Assembly: GCA_036388475.1 (NCBI GenBank) | Contig: DASVRT010000120.1 | Location: forward strand, 1 to 64,000 | Direction: 5' to 3' | Source: JALZHR01 sp036388475 | GTDB lineage: Bacteria; Acidobacteriota; Blastocatellia; Pyrinomonadales; Pyrinomonadaceae | DNA: 64,000 bases | Part shown: in pieces, positions 34,706 to 43,490 of the stretch | How the letters are laid out: each line of letters starts with the position of its first letter | Numbering within the stretch: the stretch's first letter is position 1 | Position numbers and translations under genes: made by a program | The notes under the pieces: model-generated | What the model saw: the letters and a program-made list of their open reading frames with translations, nothing else | Database searches by the model: none | Told to the model about the DNA's origin: nothing

Positions 34706-36307
34706 TTAGTGGCTGTTGTAGTTTGCCACCGGATAGTCGCCCTGCTGACCCCATTCAAAGGAACGCAATGCGCTGTTTGATGACTGTCTGATGTAGAAGA
34801 AGTTCTGTTGAACGTCTGCATTCGGTCTCCAGACAGCAATGTCCGTTTTACCGTCGCCATCATAATCGCCCTGCGTCGGGAAGTCGGTTGCCGACAAGCC
34901 CCACGGCTGACCGTAATGAATGACGTTGTTGGCGTTGCGTCCGAGAACGCTCCAGATGATTTGTCCGCCGCTGCCGCGTGCCACCGCAAAGTCGTCTTTG
35001 CCGTCGCCGTCGTAGTCGCCGGGCAGAATCAGGTCGCTGGAAGTTCCCCACAATACTGCTTCAGAGCCGCCGGTTGATTTGTTCAACAGGAAGACGCCTT
35101 GTCCGCTGCCGTTGTTGCGTTGGACACAGTAATCGTTTTTGCCGTCGCCGTCATAATCGCCCGGTGACGGGAAGTCGCCGTTCTGTCCGAATTGGACGAA
35201 CGTGATGCCGCCGTTTGCCGTCGCGCTGCCGCGATAATACCAGAAGCTGGGCTGTCCGGCTGATGCGCCGCTGCGATAAACCGCGAAATCGTCGATGTCA
35301 TCGCCGTCATAATCGCCGACTACGGTCGGGTCGTCGCCCGTCGCTCCCAATTCACGTGCCACCAGCGTCGCATTCGTGCTGCGCAGAGCATAGAAGAACG
35401 AGTTCGGAGCCGATGTCGGACGATAAACGGTAATGTCGTGTTTGTCATCGCCGTCGAAATCGCCGGAAACGAAGAAATCAGTCGAGATGCCCCACGGCGT
35501 CTGCGTGCTGGTCGTGCCGTTGTTGATAAACCACGTCACCTGACCGCCCGAACCGCCGCCCGTATTACGAACCACGACATAATCGGTTTTGTTGTCGCCG
35601 TTGTAATCCAGCGGTGCTTCCACATCTGTCGGAGCAACGATGGTGCCCGGCGTATATGAAAACGTGTCGATACCGATGTAGTTGGAGTTATCGCCAGCCG
35701 GACCGCCATTGGTCACGAAATAACGAAAAGCGATACGACCGCTTGCGCCGCCTGCGGGAAGTCCCGCTAAAGTAATCGTGAATTCCGTCCACACATCCGG
35801 ATAACCGCCGACGGTCAAACCCGGGTTGATGCTTGTTAAAAGAGTAGTAAAATCGCCGACCGCGGTCGAACCTGTGCCGACGTTGGTGCTTGCGCCGTTG
35901 GTTGATAAGCGAACTTCCAATCTGTCCGGGAAAGGACTGTCGGTCGTCGTTCGCGTCCAGAATTTAACCACGTCGCCATTGTTAAATGTGCGATTCGGCG
36001 TCAGCAGCCAGTTGCTGATGGTATTGTCGCCGGTCGTGCTGTTGAAGTTAGCTCCGATGTAAGAAGTGACGGCTCCAGCCTGAGCCGGAAAAACCGCCGA
36101 GTTCCCCTGAAACCAGCCGGTCGTGCCGGTCGGCGTGCTGTTGTTTTGAAAAAACCAGCCGGCAGCCGAAAGTGTCGTGATATTTGCAAAATCTTCGTTG
36201 ATAGCCTGCGCTTTGGCAATATTGGCAAAACCGAAGATCGCCACTGAAATAACAGCCATCTTTAACACAAATGACCGTGTGGACTTGGTACGTTTAGCCC
36301 AGAACAT
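34706..36307 (-). CDS. Secreted FG-GAP/VCBS repeat protein with choice-of-anchor J domain
   Basis: 533 residues with a signal peptide (about 1-33). Residues about 35-205 match the 'choice-of-anchor J' beta-sandwich ('INEDFANITTLSAAGWFFQNN', 'GDNTISNWLLTP', 'IGIDTF'). The rest (about 215-533) contains about seven repeats with calcium-binding loops of the kind 'DYDGDGKTDIAVWRP', a seven-bladed propeller or similar. It is an exported surface or matrix protein. 'GAGGAGG' gives a strong ribosome site. It is a paralogue, in its repeat part, of the LVIVD/VCBS protein at 56.7-58.8 kb. Confidence 0.88.
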   Translation of the reverse strand: MFWAKRTKSTRSFVLKMAVISVAIFGFANIAKAQAINEDFANITTLSAAGWFFQNNSTPTGTTGWFQGNSAVFPAQAGAVTSYIGANFNSTTGDNTISNWLLTPNRTFNNGDVVKFWTRTTTDSPFPDRLEVRLSTNGASTNVGTGSTAVGDFTTLLTSINPGLTVGGYPDVWTEFTITLAGLPAGGASGRIAFRYFVTNGGPAGDNSNYIGIDTFSYTPGTIVAPTDVEAPLDYNGDNKTDYVVVRNTGGGSGGQVTWFINNGTTSTQTPWGISTDFFVSGDFDGDDKHDITVYRPTSAPNSFFYALRSTNATLVARELGATGDDPTVVGDYDGDDIDDFAVYRSGASAGQPSFWYYRGSATANGGITFVQFGQNGDFPSPGDYDGDGKNDYCVQRNNGSGQGVFLLNKSTGGSEAVLWGTSSDLILPGDYDGDGKDDFAVARGSGGQIIWSVLGRNANNVIHYGQPWGLSATDFPTQGDYDGDGKTDIAVWRPNADVQQNFFYIRQSSNSALRSFEWGQQGDYPVANYNSH

Positions 36308-36325
36308 AAGTAAACTTGCCTCCTC

Positions 36326-36631
36326 AAAATTTTAAGACGAATTTGTTGCTTCAGCCGATTGAGAAACTTTCTGAAAAACTCGCCAACAAACTGAAGTTCA
36401 ATAAACAGAATAGTGACTGCAATTTACTTTTTTTTTGTGGAATTGTCAAGGAAATTTCGCCCGCACGCTTATATATGTTTGCTTTAATAATATTTTTTTT
36501 GCTGATTTATCGCGTTTTTCCGCGCCGATTCATTACACTACGGAAAAAACAAAAATTTCGGTTTCGTTTTCAATTAAATAAAATGAGACTATAAAGAAAA
36601 TTTTCAAACCCGCTTGAAGATTTCTGAAATT
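36326..36631. other. Divergent AT-rich intergenic region
   Basis: About 300 nt between divergent genes. Strongly AT-rich with T-runs near 36430 and 36497, consistent with promoters for both genes, but I cannot name -35/-10 pairs. No heptamer or 21-nt repeat is seen, unlike most gaps in the window. Confidence 0.5.
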
Positions 36632-37531
36632 ATGGGCGCGAGTGAAACGGCAAATGTCATTTTATTATTTATAGACGGTTTCGGCATCGGCGAAAAGGAT
36701 GAAAAAAATCCACTGGCGCAGACGGAAACGCTTGCGCCGCTGGCACATTTTAAAAACTTTTCGACGCCGGTAATCTATGACGGCATAATGGTTCCGACCG
36801 ACGCGCGGCTCGGCGTCGAAGGTCGCCCGCAGAGCGCTTCGGGTCAGACGACGATTTTAACCGGCGTCAACGCGCCCGCCTTGCTCGGCTATCACAAACA
36901 GGGCTTTCCGAACCAGGCTCTGCGCGACCTTATCGGCGAGCATTCGATTTTTCGGCAGCTGAAAAATCTCGGCATCGAGCCGAACGTTTTCGCCAACACC
37001 TACACGCCGCAGTTTTTCGAAGCCGCGCCGCGCTGGAAATCGGCGACGACCGTTGCCGTCGAAGCCGCCGGACTCGCCTTTCGCCGCCTGCCCGATTTAG
37101 TCGGACGCAAAGCGGTTTTTCACGATTTCACCAACGAGGATTTGCGCGAGAGAGGCTTTGACGTGCCCGTCTTTTCGCCCGCCGCAGCCGCCGCCATTAT
37201 CGTCGAGCTGGCGGCAAATCATCGCTTCGTGCTTTACGAGCATTTTCTGACCGACAAAATCGGGCACGCGCAGGATTTTGAAAAAGCGCGCGTTCTTTTG
37301 CCGCAGCTCGCCGAATTTGTCAGAGAAGTTTTGCGGCAGGCAGACCTCGAAAAAACGACCGTCATCTTGACAAGCGACCACGGCAACATTGAAGATTTGT
37401 CCGTTCGCAATCATACTTTGAACGACGTTCCGACCATTGTCTGGGGCAGAAAACGCTTTGAAGCTGCCGCGCGAATAAAATCGCTGGCTGACATTACGCC
37501 CGCGATTATCGGTCTTTTGAGCGAAAATTAA
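36632..37531 (+). CDS. Alkaline phosphatase-superfamily metalloenzyme (phosphomutase-like)
   Basis: 299 residues from the ATG at 36632 (a TTG 18 nt upstream is the alternative). 'VILLFIDGFGIG' at the N-terminus carries the first metal-binding Asp. 'GRPQSASGQTTILTGVNAP' has the nucleophile Ser/Thr region, and 'ILTSDHGNIEDLSVRNHTLNDVPTI' has the DHG and HT metal ligands. This is the architecture of phosphoglycerate- and phosphopentomutase-like enzymes and of the small metalloenzyme (PF01676) family. The substrate is not assigned. The MFS gene follows after 4 nt, so they are one operon. Confidence 0.78.
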   Translation: MGASETANVILLFIDGFGIGEKDEKNPLAQTETLAPLAHFKNFSTPVIYDGIMVPTDARLGVEGRPQSASGQTTILTGVNAPALLGYHKQGFPNQALRDLIGEHSIFRQLKNLGIEPNVFANTYTPQFFEAAPRWKSATTVAVEAAGLAFRRLPDLVGRKAVFHDFTNEDLRERGFDVPVFSPAAAAAIIVELAANHRFVLYEHFLTDKIGHAQDFEKARVLLPQLAEFVREVLRQADLEKTTVILTSDHGNIEDLSVRNHTLNDVPTIVWGRKRFEAAARIKSLADITPAIIGLLSEN

Positions 37532-37535
37532 ATTT

Positions 37536-38909
37536 ATGCACGTTTCCGACGAAACCAAAAACGACCGCCGCGAGATTTTCGGCTGGGTGATGTACGACTG
37601 GGCGAATTCCGCTTATTACACGACGGTCATCGGCGTTTTGATTGCGCCTTACTTAACGCGGCTCGCGCAGGGACACGTCGGCGACAACGGCGTCGTGTTC
37701 GATTTAGGCTCGCTCGGCGCGATTACGGCGAAATCGCTCACCTCGGCGACGACCGTGATAGGCGTTTTGATTCAGGCTTTCCTGATGATTCTGCTGAGCG
37801 CGATTGCCGATTATTCCAACCTGAAAAAAACTTTTATGATGATTCTCTGCTACACGGGCGTGGCGGCGGGTTGTTTGATGTTTTTTATCGACGGCGACAA
37901 TTATCTGCTCGGCTGCGTGCTGCTGATTATCACCAACGTCTGTATCGGCGCGAGCCTCGTTTTTTATAACGCTTATCTGACCGAAATCACCACCGAAGAT
38001 CGGCGCGACCGTGTTTCCGCCAAAGGCTACGCTTACGGTTATATCGGCGGCTCGATAATGCTGGTAGTCAATCTTCTGCTGCTCAATTACGCCGACGCGC
38101 TCGGCATTTCGACCGCGCTCGCCATTAGAATTTGTCTTATCGTCGCCGCTTTATGGTGGGGCGGATTTGCCGTCATTACTTTTACGAGATTAAAAAATCG
38201 CGGCGTCAAGCGCGAAATTCCCGCCGGGAAAAGCATCTTTTCGGTTGCCTTTGCGGAAATCGCCCAGACTTTGAGGGAATTTCTTCATTTGCGCTACACG
38301 CTGCTTTTTCTGGTCGCTTATCTTTTTTACAACGACGGTATTCAGACGGTTATTTATCAGGCGTCCGTTTTCGTCGAACAGGAGCTTTTTATCGCCAAAG
38401 GCTTGCCGTCCGACCCGATTTTTCTCGTCCTGTTATTTCTGGAAACGCAGATTGTCGCCTTTGTCGGCGCGCTCTTTTGGGAACGCGTCTCGCGCAAAAT
38501 CGGCGCTAAAAACACTATTTTAGTTTCGCTCGCGTGGTGGGCGGGAATCGTCATTTTCGCCTACGGTTTTCTGCACGATAAAAGTCAGGCGTGGTATCTC
38601 GGCGCGGGCATCGGCTTCGTCATCGGCGGCACGCAGTCGCTTTCGCGCTCGCTTTATTCGCAGTTGATTCCGAAAGGGCGCGAAGCTTCCTTTTTCAGCT
38701 TTTACGAGATTTCCGAAAAGGGCACGTCGTGGATGGGCTTGCTGATTTTTTCGGTCGTCGTCGCCTCGACCGGCTCATACCGGCACGCGATTCTGGCACT
38801 GATTTTCTTTTTCGTCGTCGGCGGATTGCTGCTGGCATTCAACCCGATAAAAAAAGCGATTCACCAAGCCGGACAGCACGCGCCGGAAGAAGCGGCGGGA
38901 AATTCGTAA
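37536..38909 (+). CDS. UMF1/Atg22-like MFS transporter
   Basis: 457 residues, 12 hydrophobic segments. The N-terminal 'IFGWVMYDWANSAYYTTVIGVLIAPYL' is typical of the UMF1/Atg22 family of major facilitators, whose yeast member exports amino acids from the vacuole. 'GYAYGYIGGSIMLVVNLLLL' and 'GTQSLSRSLYSQLIPKGREASFFSFYEISEKGTSWMG' split features also fit. The gene starts 4 nt after the metalloenzyme gene, so it may import or export a related compound; no direct substrate hint is seen. Confidence 0.88.
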   Translation: MHVSDETKNDRREIFGWVMYDWANSAYYTTVIGVLIAPYLTRLAQGHVGDNGVVFDLGSLGAITAKSLTSATTVIGVLIQAFLMILLSAIADYSNLKKTFMMILCYTGVAAGCLMFFIDGDNYLLGCVLLIITNVCIGASLVFYNAYLTEITTEDRRDRVSAKGYAYGYIGGSIMLVVNLLLLNYADALGISTALAIRICLIVAALWWGGFAVITFTRLKNRGVKREIPAGKSIFSVAFAEIAQTLREFLHLRYTLLFLVAYLFYNDGIQTVIYQASVFVEQELFIAKGLPSDPIFLVLLFLETQIVAFVGALFWERVSRKIGAKNTILVSLAWWAGIVIFAYGFLHDKSQAWYLGAGIGFVIGGTQSLSRSLYSQLIPKGREASFFSFYEISEKGTSWMGLLIFSVVVASTGSYRHAILALIFFFVVGGLLLAFNPIKKAIHQAGQHAPEEAAGNS

Positions 38910-38930
38910 CGGCGAATCCGGCAACTCGGC

Positions 38931-39018
38931 GCGCATTGAAGTTTTTGCCGCGCGCTCACAAAAAGATATTGCGCATCGAGCCTCAAAAGCCGCGCATCGG
39001 GAAAATCATTGCGCATCG
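38931..39018. repeat. Weak repeat array D, GCGCATCG words
   Basis: Five related words at 38931 (GCGCATTG), 38952 (GCGCTCAC), 38971, 38992 and 39011 (GCGCATCG). Spacings alternate 21, 19, 21, 19. It lies between convergent genes. Confidence 0.55.
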
Positions 39019-39079
39019 AAAGTTAGCGGTTTTTAAGGTTTTTTTTCGTGTTTCTTTCGTGTTTTTTCGCGGCTAAATC

Positions 39080-39961
39080 TCATTCCGCGTAAATTTTCAG
39101 CACGGCAATTTCCGGCGGCACGTTGAATCGCAGAGGCAGAATGCTTGTGCCGACGCCGGTCGTTACGAACATATCGACGCCGCGGTCGCGCACGTGACCG
39201 TAAGCGTATTTCTGACCGTAGCTCGAAGGAATCACCGGACAACCGACCAGCGGCAGACAGACCTGACCGCCGTGCGTGTGTCCCGCCAGAATCAGGCGAA
39301 TATCGGGCGAGATTGGCGAATCGCCCGTGATGACGGGCAGAATATCGGGGCTGTGCTCCAGCACAATCACGTCGCCGGCAGGCTCGACTTTCGCTAAATT
39401 CTCTTTCGCGTTTCCGGCAAATATCGCCCAATCAACGATGTGCATATGGTCGAGCAAACCGAGCAGGCGAAATTTCCGACCGTCTTTTTCCAGCGCGACG
39501 GCTTTGTTCTGCAAAACCGTGATGCCCGCTTTTTCCAATTCGATTTCGACGATGCGGTCGTTATACCATTCATCGTGATTGCCCAGCACGGCGTAAACGC
39601 CGAGCGGCGCGCGCAAGCCTCTGAGGTTTTCGCCGATTGTTTCCATCGGCATCTTCAGCTCGCCGCTTCTTTCGTTTCGCTGGCTGACGTAATCGCCTAA
39701 AAGCACGATTAAATCGGCGTTTTGCGCGTTGGCTAACTCGACGACGCGGCGGATTTTCGCCTCGTCGATATAATTCGAGCCGCCGTGAATGTCCGAAACG
39801 GCGACGATTTTCAAGCCGTTCAAAGCCGGATTCCAGTTTTTGATTTTCAACTCGTATTCGTTGACCACGAGTCGATTCGGTCCGATGAAATAACCGTAAG
39901 CCAGACATAAAACGCCGATGATAATCAAAGCGGCAAATGCGAGCAGAAGTTTTTTTAACAT
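39080..39961 (-). CDS. Membrane-anchored metallophosphoesterase (YkuE/YaeI-like)
   Basis: 293 residues. An N-terminal membrane segment (about 4-24) anchors a calcineurin-like phosphoesterase domain. Metal-binding motifs: 'VSDIHGG' near residue 56, 'LLGDYV' near 86, 'GNHDEWYN' near 128 and 'LAGHTHGGQ' near 233. Family members with this anchor hydrolyse UDP-diacylglucosamine in lipid A synthesis or other phosphoesters at the membrane surface. The substrate is not set by the sequence. Confidence 0.85.
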   Translation of the reverse strand: MLKKLLLAFAALIIIGVLCLAYGYFIGPNRLVVNEYELKIKNWNPALNGLKIVAVSDIHGGSNYIDEAKIRRVVELANAQNADLIVLLGDYVSQRNERSGELKMPMETIGENLRGLRAPLGVYAVLGNHDEWYNDRIVEIELEKAGITVLQNKAVALEKDGRKFRLLGLLDHMHIVDWAIFAGNAKENLAKVEPAGDVIVLEHSPDILPVITGDSPISPDIRLILAGHTHGGQVCLPLVGCPVIPSSYGQKYAYGHVRDRGVDMFVTTGVGTSILPLRFNVPPEIAVLKIYAE

Positions 39962-39986
39962 TTTTTTAACATAGGTAGTAAAAAAC

Positions 39987-40080
39987 GGCAGGTGGAAAAC
40001 GGTAAGTGGTAAGTTGCAACGGATAAAGCTGCGACTTCAAAATAACGAACTTACCACTTACCGTTTTCCACTTGCCACTT
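39987..40080. repeat. Heptamer hairpin, CTTACCR family
   Basis: GGCAGGT (39987), GGAAAAC, GGTAAGT (40001), GGTAAGT (40008); then ACTTACC (40049), ACTTACC (40056), GTTTTCC, ACTTGCC (40070), ACTT. The right words are the reverse complements of the left in mirrored order. It reaches into the stop codon of the UbiD gene. Confidence 0.8.
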
Positions 40081-41827
40081 AAAAATATTCGTTCCAGCGT
40101 TTATCGACCAGTCGTTTAATATCTTCGCGCGTTTCGACTTCCGCCGGATACCAGGGCTTCATTCGCGCGTCGATGATAATCGGCGCGGTGTAGGCGAGAT
40201 GATTGTGTTTTATCTCGACGTTATGCGCGTAAACGTCGGTCGCCGGATTAAAGCGCGTCCAGGTCGCCCACAAAAAATTTTCGGGCGTGTCGGCGTATTC
40301 GATTTTATCGTGCAGGACGACGATTTGAAATTCGTTGAAATTGTTGATTTTGGCGATTCTTTCCGGCAGGGTTTTGTCTTTTTCGTAGGCGCTCGTTTCC
40401 AGCACCAGACAGCCGCCGCAGAAAACTTTCGCCCGTTTGACGCCGAGCGGCAGCGAGCCTTCAAACTCGCGCTTCAATTCCCTTTTCGCCGCGCCGGTGC
40501 CGACCATCATCGCTTTCGAGCCGTGATTTATCTTGCCCGAAGCGTAATCCAAAGTGTCGAACGAAGTGTTCGAGAAAATAAAAAAATCCGTCGTCCAATC
40601 GACGCGCGCGAGAATGTGTTCAAAAAGCTGCTTAAAGTTTCGCAAATCCTGCGGCGTGTCGGTCAAAAGCAGAAATTTCGTGAGCGACAGCTGACCTTCG
40701 CCCAAAATGCGGAAGCCCGCGCCGAGCGCTTCGCGGGCGTATCGTTCCTTGACGACCGCCGCGGCGAGCGAGTGAAAACCCGTTTCGCCGTAGCTCCACA
40801 AATCTTTGACCGCCGGCATCACCAGCGGAAACAGAGGCGACAGCAATTCCTGCAAATAATCGCCGATAAAAAAATCTTCCTGTCGCGGCTTGCCGACGAC
40901 CGTCGCCGGATAAATCGCGTCCTTTCGGTGAAAAACGGCTTGCGCCTCGAAAATCGGATAATCGTGCTGCAAGGAATAATAACCGTAATGGTCGCCGAAA
41001 GGTCCTTCCGGTTTCCGCTTGTGCGGCTCGACTTTTCCGCAGATGGCAAATTCGGCTTCGGCAACCAGCCGATGATGATTTTTTAATGGATTCTCGACCG
41101 TTTTTATTTTATTTCCCGCGAGCAGCGAGGCGAGCATCAATTCGGGAACGTCTTCCGGCAGCGGCGCAATCGCGGCGAGAATCATCGCGGGCGCGCCGCC
41201 CAGGAAAATCGTCACGGGCAAAGATTGATTCAGCTTCTCCGCTTCGTGATAATGAAACCCGCCGCCCTTGTGAATCTGCCAGTGAATGCCGGTCGTCTGC
41301 GCGTCGTAGCGCTGGATGCGATACATTCCGAGATTGTGCTTGCCGCTCGTCGGGCTTTCCGTGTAAACCAGCGGCAAGGTGACGAAATGCCCGCCGTCTT
41401 CGTGCCAGAGCTGCAAAAGCGGTAGTTTATTTAAATCGGCGGGTTTATCAGACGCTTCCAGAACCGGCGCGTTTTTGACTTTTTTCGTTCCGAGCTTTAA
41501 AGCGTCGAAAGCCATCGAGCGATACGCCCACAATTCTTTCGGCTTCGGCGGCAGAATTTTATCGACCAGCTCGACCGCCGTTTTGACGAATTCCTGCGGC
41601 TTTCGCGTAAAGGCAAGCTCGATGCGTTTGTTCGTGCCGAAAAGATTGGTGACGACCGGATACGCCGAGCCTTTGACGTTTCTGAAAAGCAGAGCCTTGC
41701 CCTGCTCGTCAATCACACGGCGGTGAATCTCGGCGATTTCCAGATACGGGTCGACTTCCGCCGTGATTTCGGTCAAATCATTTTCGCGGCGAAGCGTTTC
41801 GAGAAAGGAACGCAAGTTGGTGTGCAT
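40079..41827 (-). CDS. ubiD: UbiD family (prFMN-dependent) decarboxylase
   Basis: 582 residues from ATG 41827. Conserved features: 'GMYRIQRYDAQTTGIHWQIHKGG' region and 'KPEGPFGDHYGY', which contain the Arg and Glu residues of the UbiD active site. 'FSLTKFLLLTD' and 'CGGCLVLETSAYEKDK' are in the C-terminal dimer part. UbiD enzymes remove a carboxylate from aromatic or unsaturated acids using prenylated FMN made by UbiX. The likely role is in ubiquinone or menaquinone synthesis, but ubiX is not in this window and other UbiD reactions exist. Confidence 0.88.
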   Translation of the reverse strand: MHTNLRSFLETLRRENDLTEITAEVDPYLEIAEIHRRVIDEQGKALLFRNVKGSAYPVVTNLFGTNKRIELAFTRKPQEFVKTAVELVDKILPPKPKELWAYRSMAFDALKLGTKKVKNAPVLEASDKPADLNKLPLLQLWHEDGGHFVTLPLVYTESPTSGKHNLGMYRIQRYDAQTTGIHWQIHKGGGFHYHEAEKLNQSLPVTIFLGGAPAMILAAIAPLPEDVPELMLASLLAGNKIKTVENPLKNHHRLVAEAEFAICGKVEPHKRKPEGPFGDHYGYYSLQHDYPIFEAQAVFHRKDAIYPATVVGKPRQEDFFIGDYLQELLSPLFPLVMPAVKDLWSYGETGFHSLAAAVVKERYAREALGAGFRILGEGQLSLTKFLLLTDTPQDLRNFKQLFEHILARVDWTTDFFIFSNTSFDTLDYASGKINHGSKAMMVGTGAAKRELKREFEGSLPLGVKRAKVFCGGCLVLETSAYEKDKTLPERIAKINNFNEFQIVVLHDKIEYADTPENFLWATWTRFNPATDVYAHNVEIKHNHLAYTAPIIIDARMKPWYPAEVETREDIKRLVDKRWNEYF

Positions 41828-41878
41828 CAATCTATTGAAACAAAGGCTTTTTCAAATGACAACCTTATCTAAAATAAA

Positions 41879-41918
41879 AACCGCAAACAAGTTTACGAAA
41901 TAAAACTTGTTTGCGGTT
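41879..41918. terminator. Terminator after the M16 peptidase gene
   Basis: Perfect stem AACCGCAAACAAGTTT (41879-41894), loop ACGAAATA, AAACTTGTTTGCGGTT (41903-41918). On the minus strand it is followed by TTTTTATTTT. Confidence 0.85.
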
Positions 41919-41944
41919 AAATTTGCCGGCTGACAAAATTAAAC

Positions 41945-43459
41945 TTACGAACCGATTTTAACGGCTTCGCCGGTTCGGCGTAAATTTTCTTTGCTTAAAT
42001 CGAGGTCGTCGGCTTTGATGACTTCAATCGTCGTATTCGGAAAACGCTTTGCCAAATCGTCTTTAAAGACGGCGTAATCGCCGACGATGATAATGTCGCC
42101 GCCGATCAGGTTCACGCCCGCGAAATCGCGGATTTGCCGGTCGGAGACGGTTTGCACCCGTTTCATATAATCGTTTAATTCGCCGGTCGGCAAACCGAAG
42201 CTATATAAATCGGCGATTTGCGCCGCCAGCCCGCCGGTCGTTTCCAGATTGCGCCCGAAGTTGCCCGTCAGGACGGATTTGCGCGGATTCAATTCGACGT
42301 CGGCAATCGAGCCTTGCGTCAGTTTTTTAATTTCCGCCATCACCAGTTCGGCAACTTCCGCCGCCGATTCGTTTTTCGTCTGCGTCCGCGTCGAGAAATT
42401 AGACTTTGAGCTGCGCCACGCGAAACCGCTGCCCGCGCCGTAGCTCAAACCGCGCTTGATGCGAATTTCCTGATTCAGACGCGACGAGTAACCGCCGCCG
42501 AGCAGCGAATTTAAGACGCTCGCCGGATAATACTGGTCTCCGCCGCGCCCGTTCGTCGCCAGATTTTTGGCGTAGTTGACCGAAGCCTGCCCGGATTTCG
42601 GCAAATCGACGACGAGAATGCGCCTTGCTATGTTTGACTTCAAATCGCCGTTCCCGGTTCCGATACTGCTTCCGAAACCGCCGCCGCGCCCGGAGCCTTT
42701 ACCGTCCCAGCCGCCGAAATATTTTTCCGCCAGTTTATTCGCGTTTTCGCTCGTGATGTCGCCGGCGAAAATTAAAACCGCAGAATACGGCTTGTAATTC
42801 GTCGAATGAAATCCGGCAATGTCTTCGCGCGTGACGGCGCTCAGGCTGCTCGGCGTTCCGCCCGCCGGATGCTCGCCGAAGCTGTATCGGCTGGCAACGT
42901 AAGTCGCCAAAAATCCGGGCTGTTTCAGGTTGTAAGTCAATCCGTCGAGCGTCTGCGATTTGAGCAAATCGATTTCTTCCTGTTTGAACGAAGGATTCAG
43001 CACCACGTCCGCCATAATCGCCATCGCCGCGTCGAGCTTGCCGCTCATCGTGCCGATAGTGACGACTGAATTATTCCAGCCCGCGCCGGCGTTTATCGAG
43101 CCGCCGAGAAATTCCATCTCTTCGGCGATTTGCGTCGCCGTGCGGGTTTTCGTGCCCTTCGTCAGCAGCGAGGCGGTCATATTCGCCAAGCCCGCTTTTT
43201 CCATCGCTTCGATTTCCGCGCCGCTTTTCACCAAAAGCTGAACCGTGACGAGCGGAACGCTTCGGCGCTCGACGACCGCGACGGTCAGACCGTTCGCCAG
43301 CTTCATTTCCTTGACGGCGGGAATCTGCACGGAGCGCGGCGCGCCCGGCGCGGGCGGCGTCTCGGTTTGCGCCGGCACAACCGCAAAGGCAAAAGGCAAA
43401 AGTAAAAAGGCAAAAATCGTTTGCTTGATACTTAAACCCGACATTTTAATTCTTTTCAT
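41945..43459 (-). CDS. M16 peptidase family protein, probably non-catalytic partner
   Basis: 504 residues from the ATG at 43459. Signal peptide region (about 8-30). The N-terminal M16 domain aligns with the catalytic partner upstream, but where the zinc motif HxxEH should be it reads 'KAGLANMTASLL', with no His or Glu. The C-terminal M16C domain is present ('DITSENANKLAEKYFGGW' split features, 'YPASVLNSLLGGGYSSRLNQEIRIKRGLSYGAGSGF'). In two-gene M16 systems such subunits pair with an active one and complete the substrate chamber. The catalytic gene lies 19 nt upstream on the same strand. Confidence 0.85.
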   Translation of the reverse strand: MKRIKMSGLSIKQTIFAFLLLPFAFAVVPAQTETPPAPGAPRSVQIPAVKEMKLANGLTVAVVERRSVPLVTVQLLVKSGAEIEAMEKAGLANMTASLLTKGTKTRTATQIAEEMEFLGGSINAGAGWNNSVVTIGTMSGKLDAAMAIMADVVLNPSFKQEEIDLLKSQTLDGLTYNLKQPGFLATYVASRYSFGEHPAGGTPSSLSAVTREDIAGFHSTNYKPYSAVLIFAGDITSENANKLAEKYFGGWDGKGSGRGGGFGSSIGTGNGDLKSNIARRILVVDLPKSGQASVNYAKNLATNGRGGDQYYPASVLNSLLGGGYSSRLNQEIRIKRGLSYGAGSGFAWRSSKSNFSTRTQTKNESAAEVAELVMAEIKKLTQGSIADVELNPRKSVLTGNFGRNLETTGGLAAQIADLYSFGLPTGELNDYMKRVQTVSDRQIRDFAGVNLIGGDIIIVGDYAVFKDDLAKRFPNTTIEVIKADDLDLSKENLRRTGEAVKIGS

Positions 43460-43463
43460 AATT

Positions 43464-43490
43464 TTTCCTTTTTCCTTTTTACTTTTTACC
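43464..43490. repeat. Heptamer tract between M16 genes, TTTTTCC family
   Basis: TCC/TCC/TAC/TAC at 43466, 43473, 43480 and 43487 set a 7-nt period through a T-rich run. On the minus strand this gives the purine-rich ribosome site of the downstream M16 gene, so the tract may set its translation. Confidence 0.6.

Noticed and set aside
39987..40080. Simple REP element
   Set aside because: The word content is periodic at 7 nt and differs from site to site, unlike a REP family with one consensus.
40199..41086. Plus-strand frame of 295 codons
   Set aside because: Antisense to the clearly identified UbiD gene.
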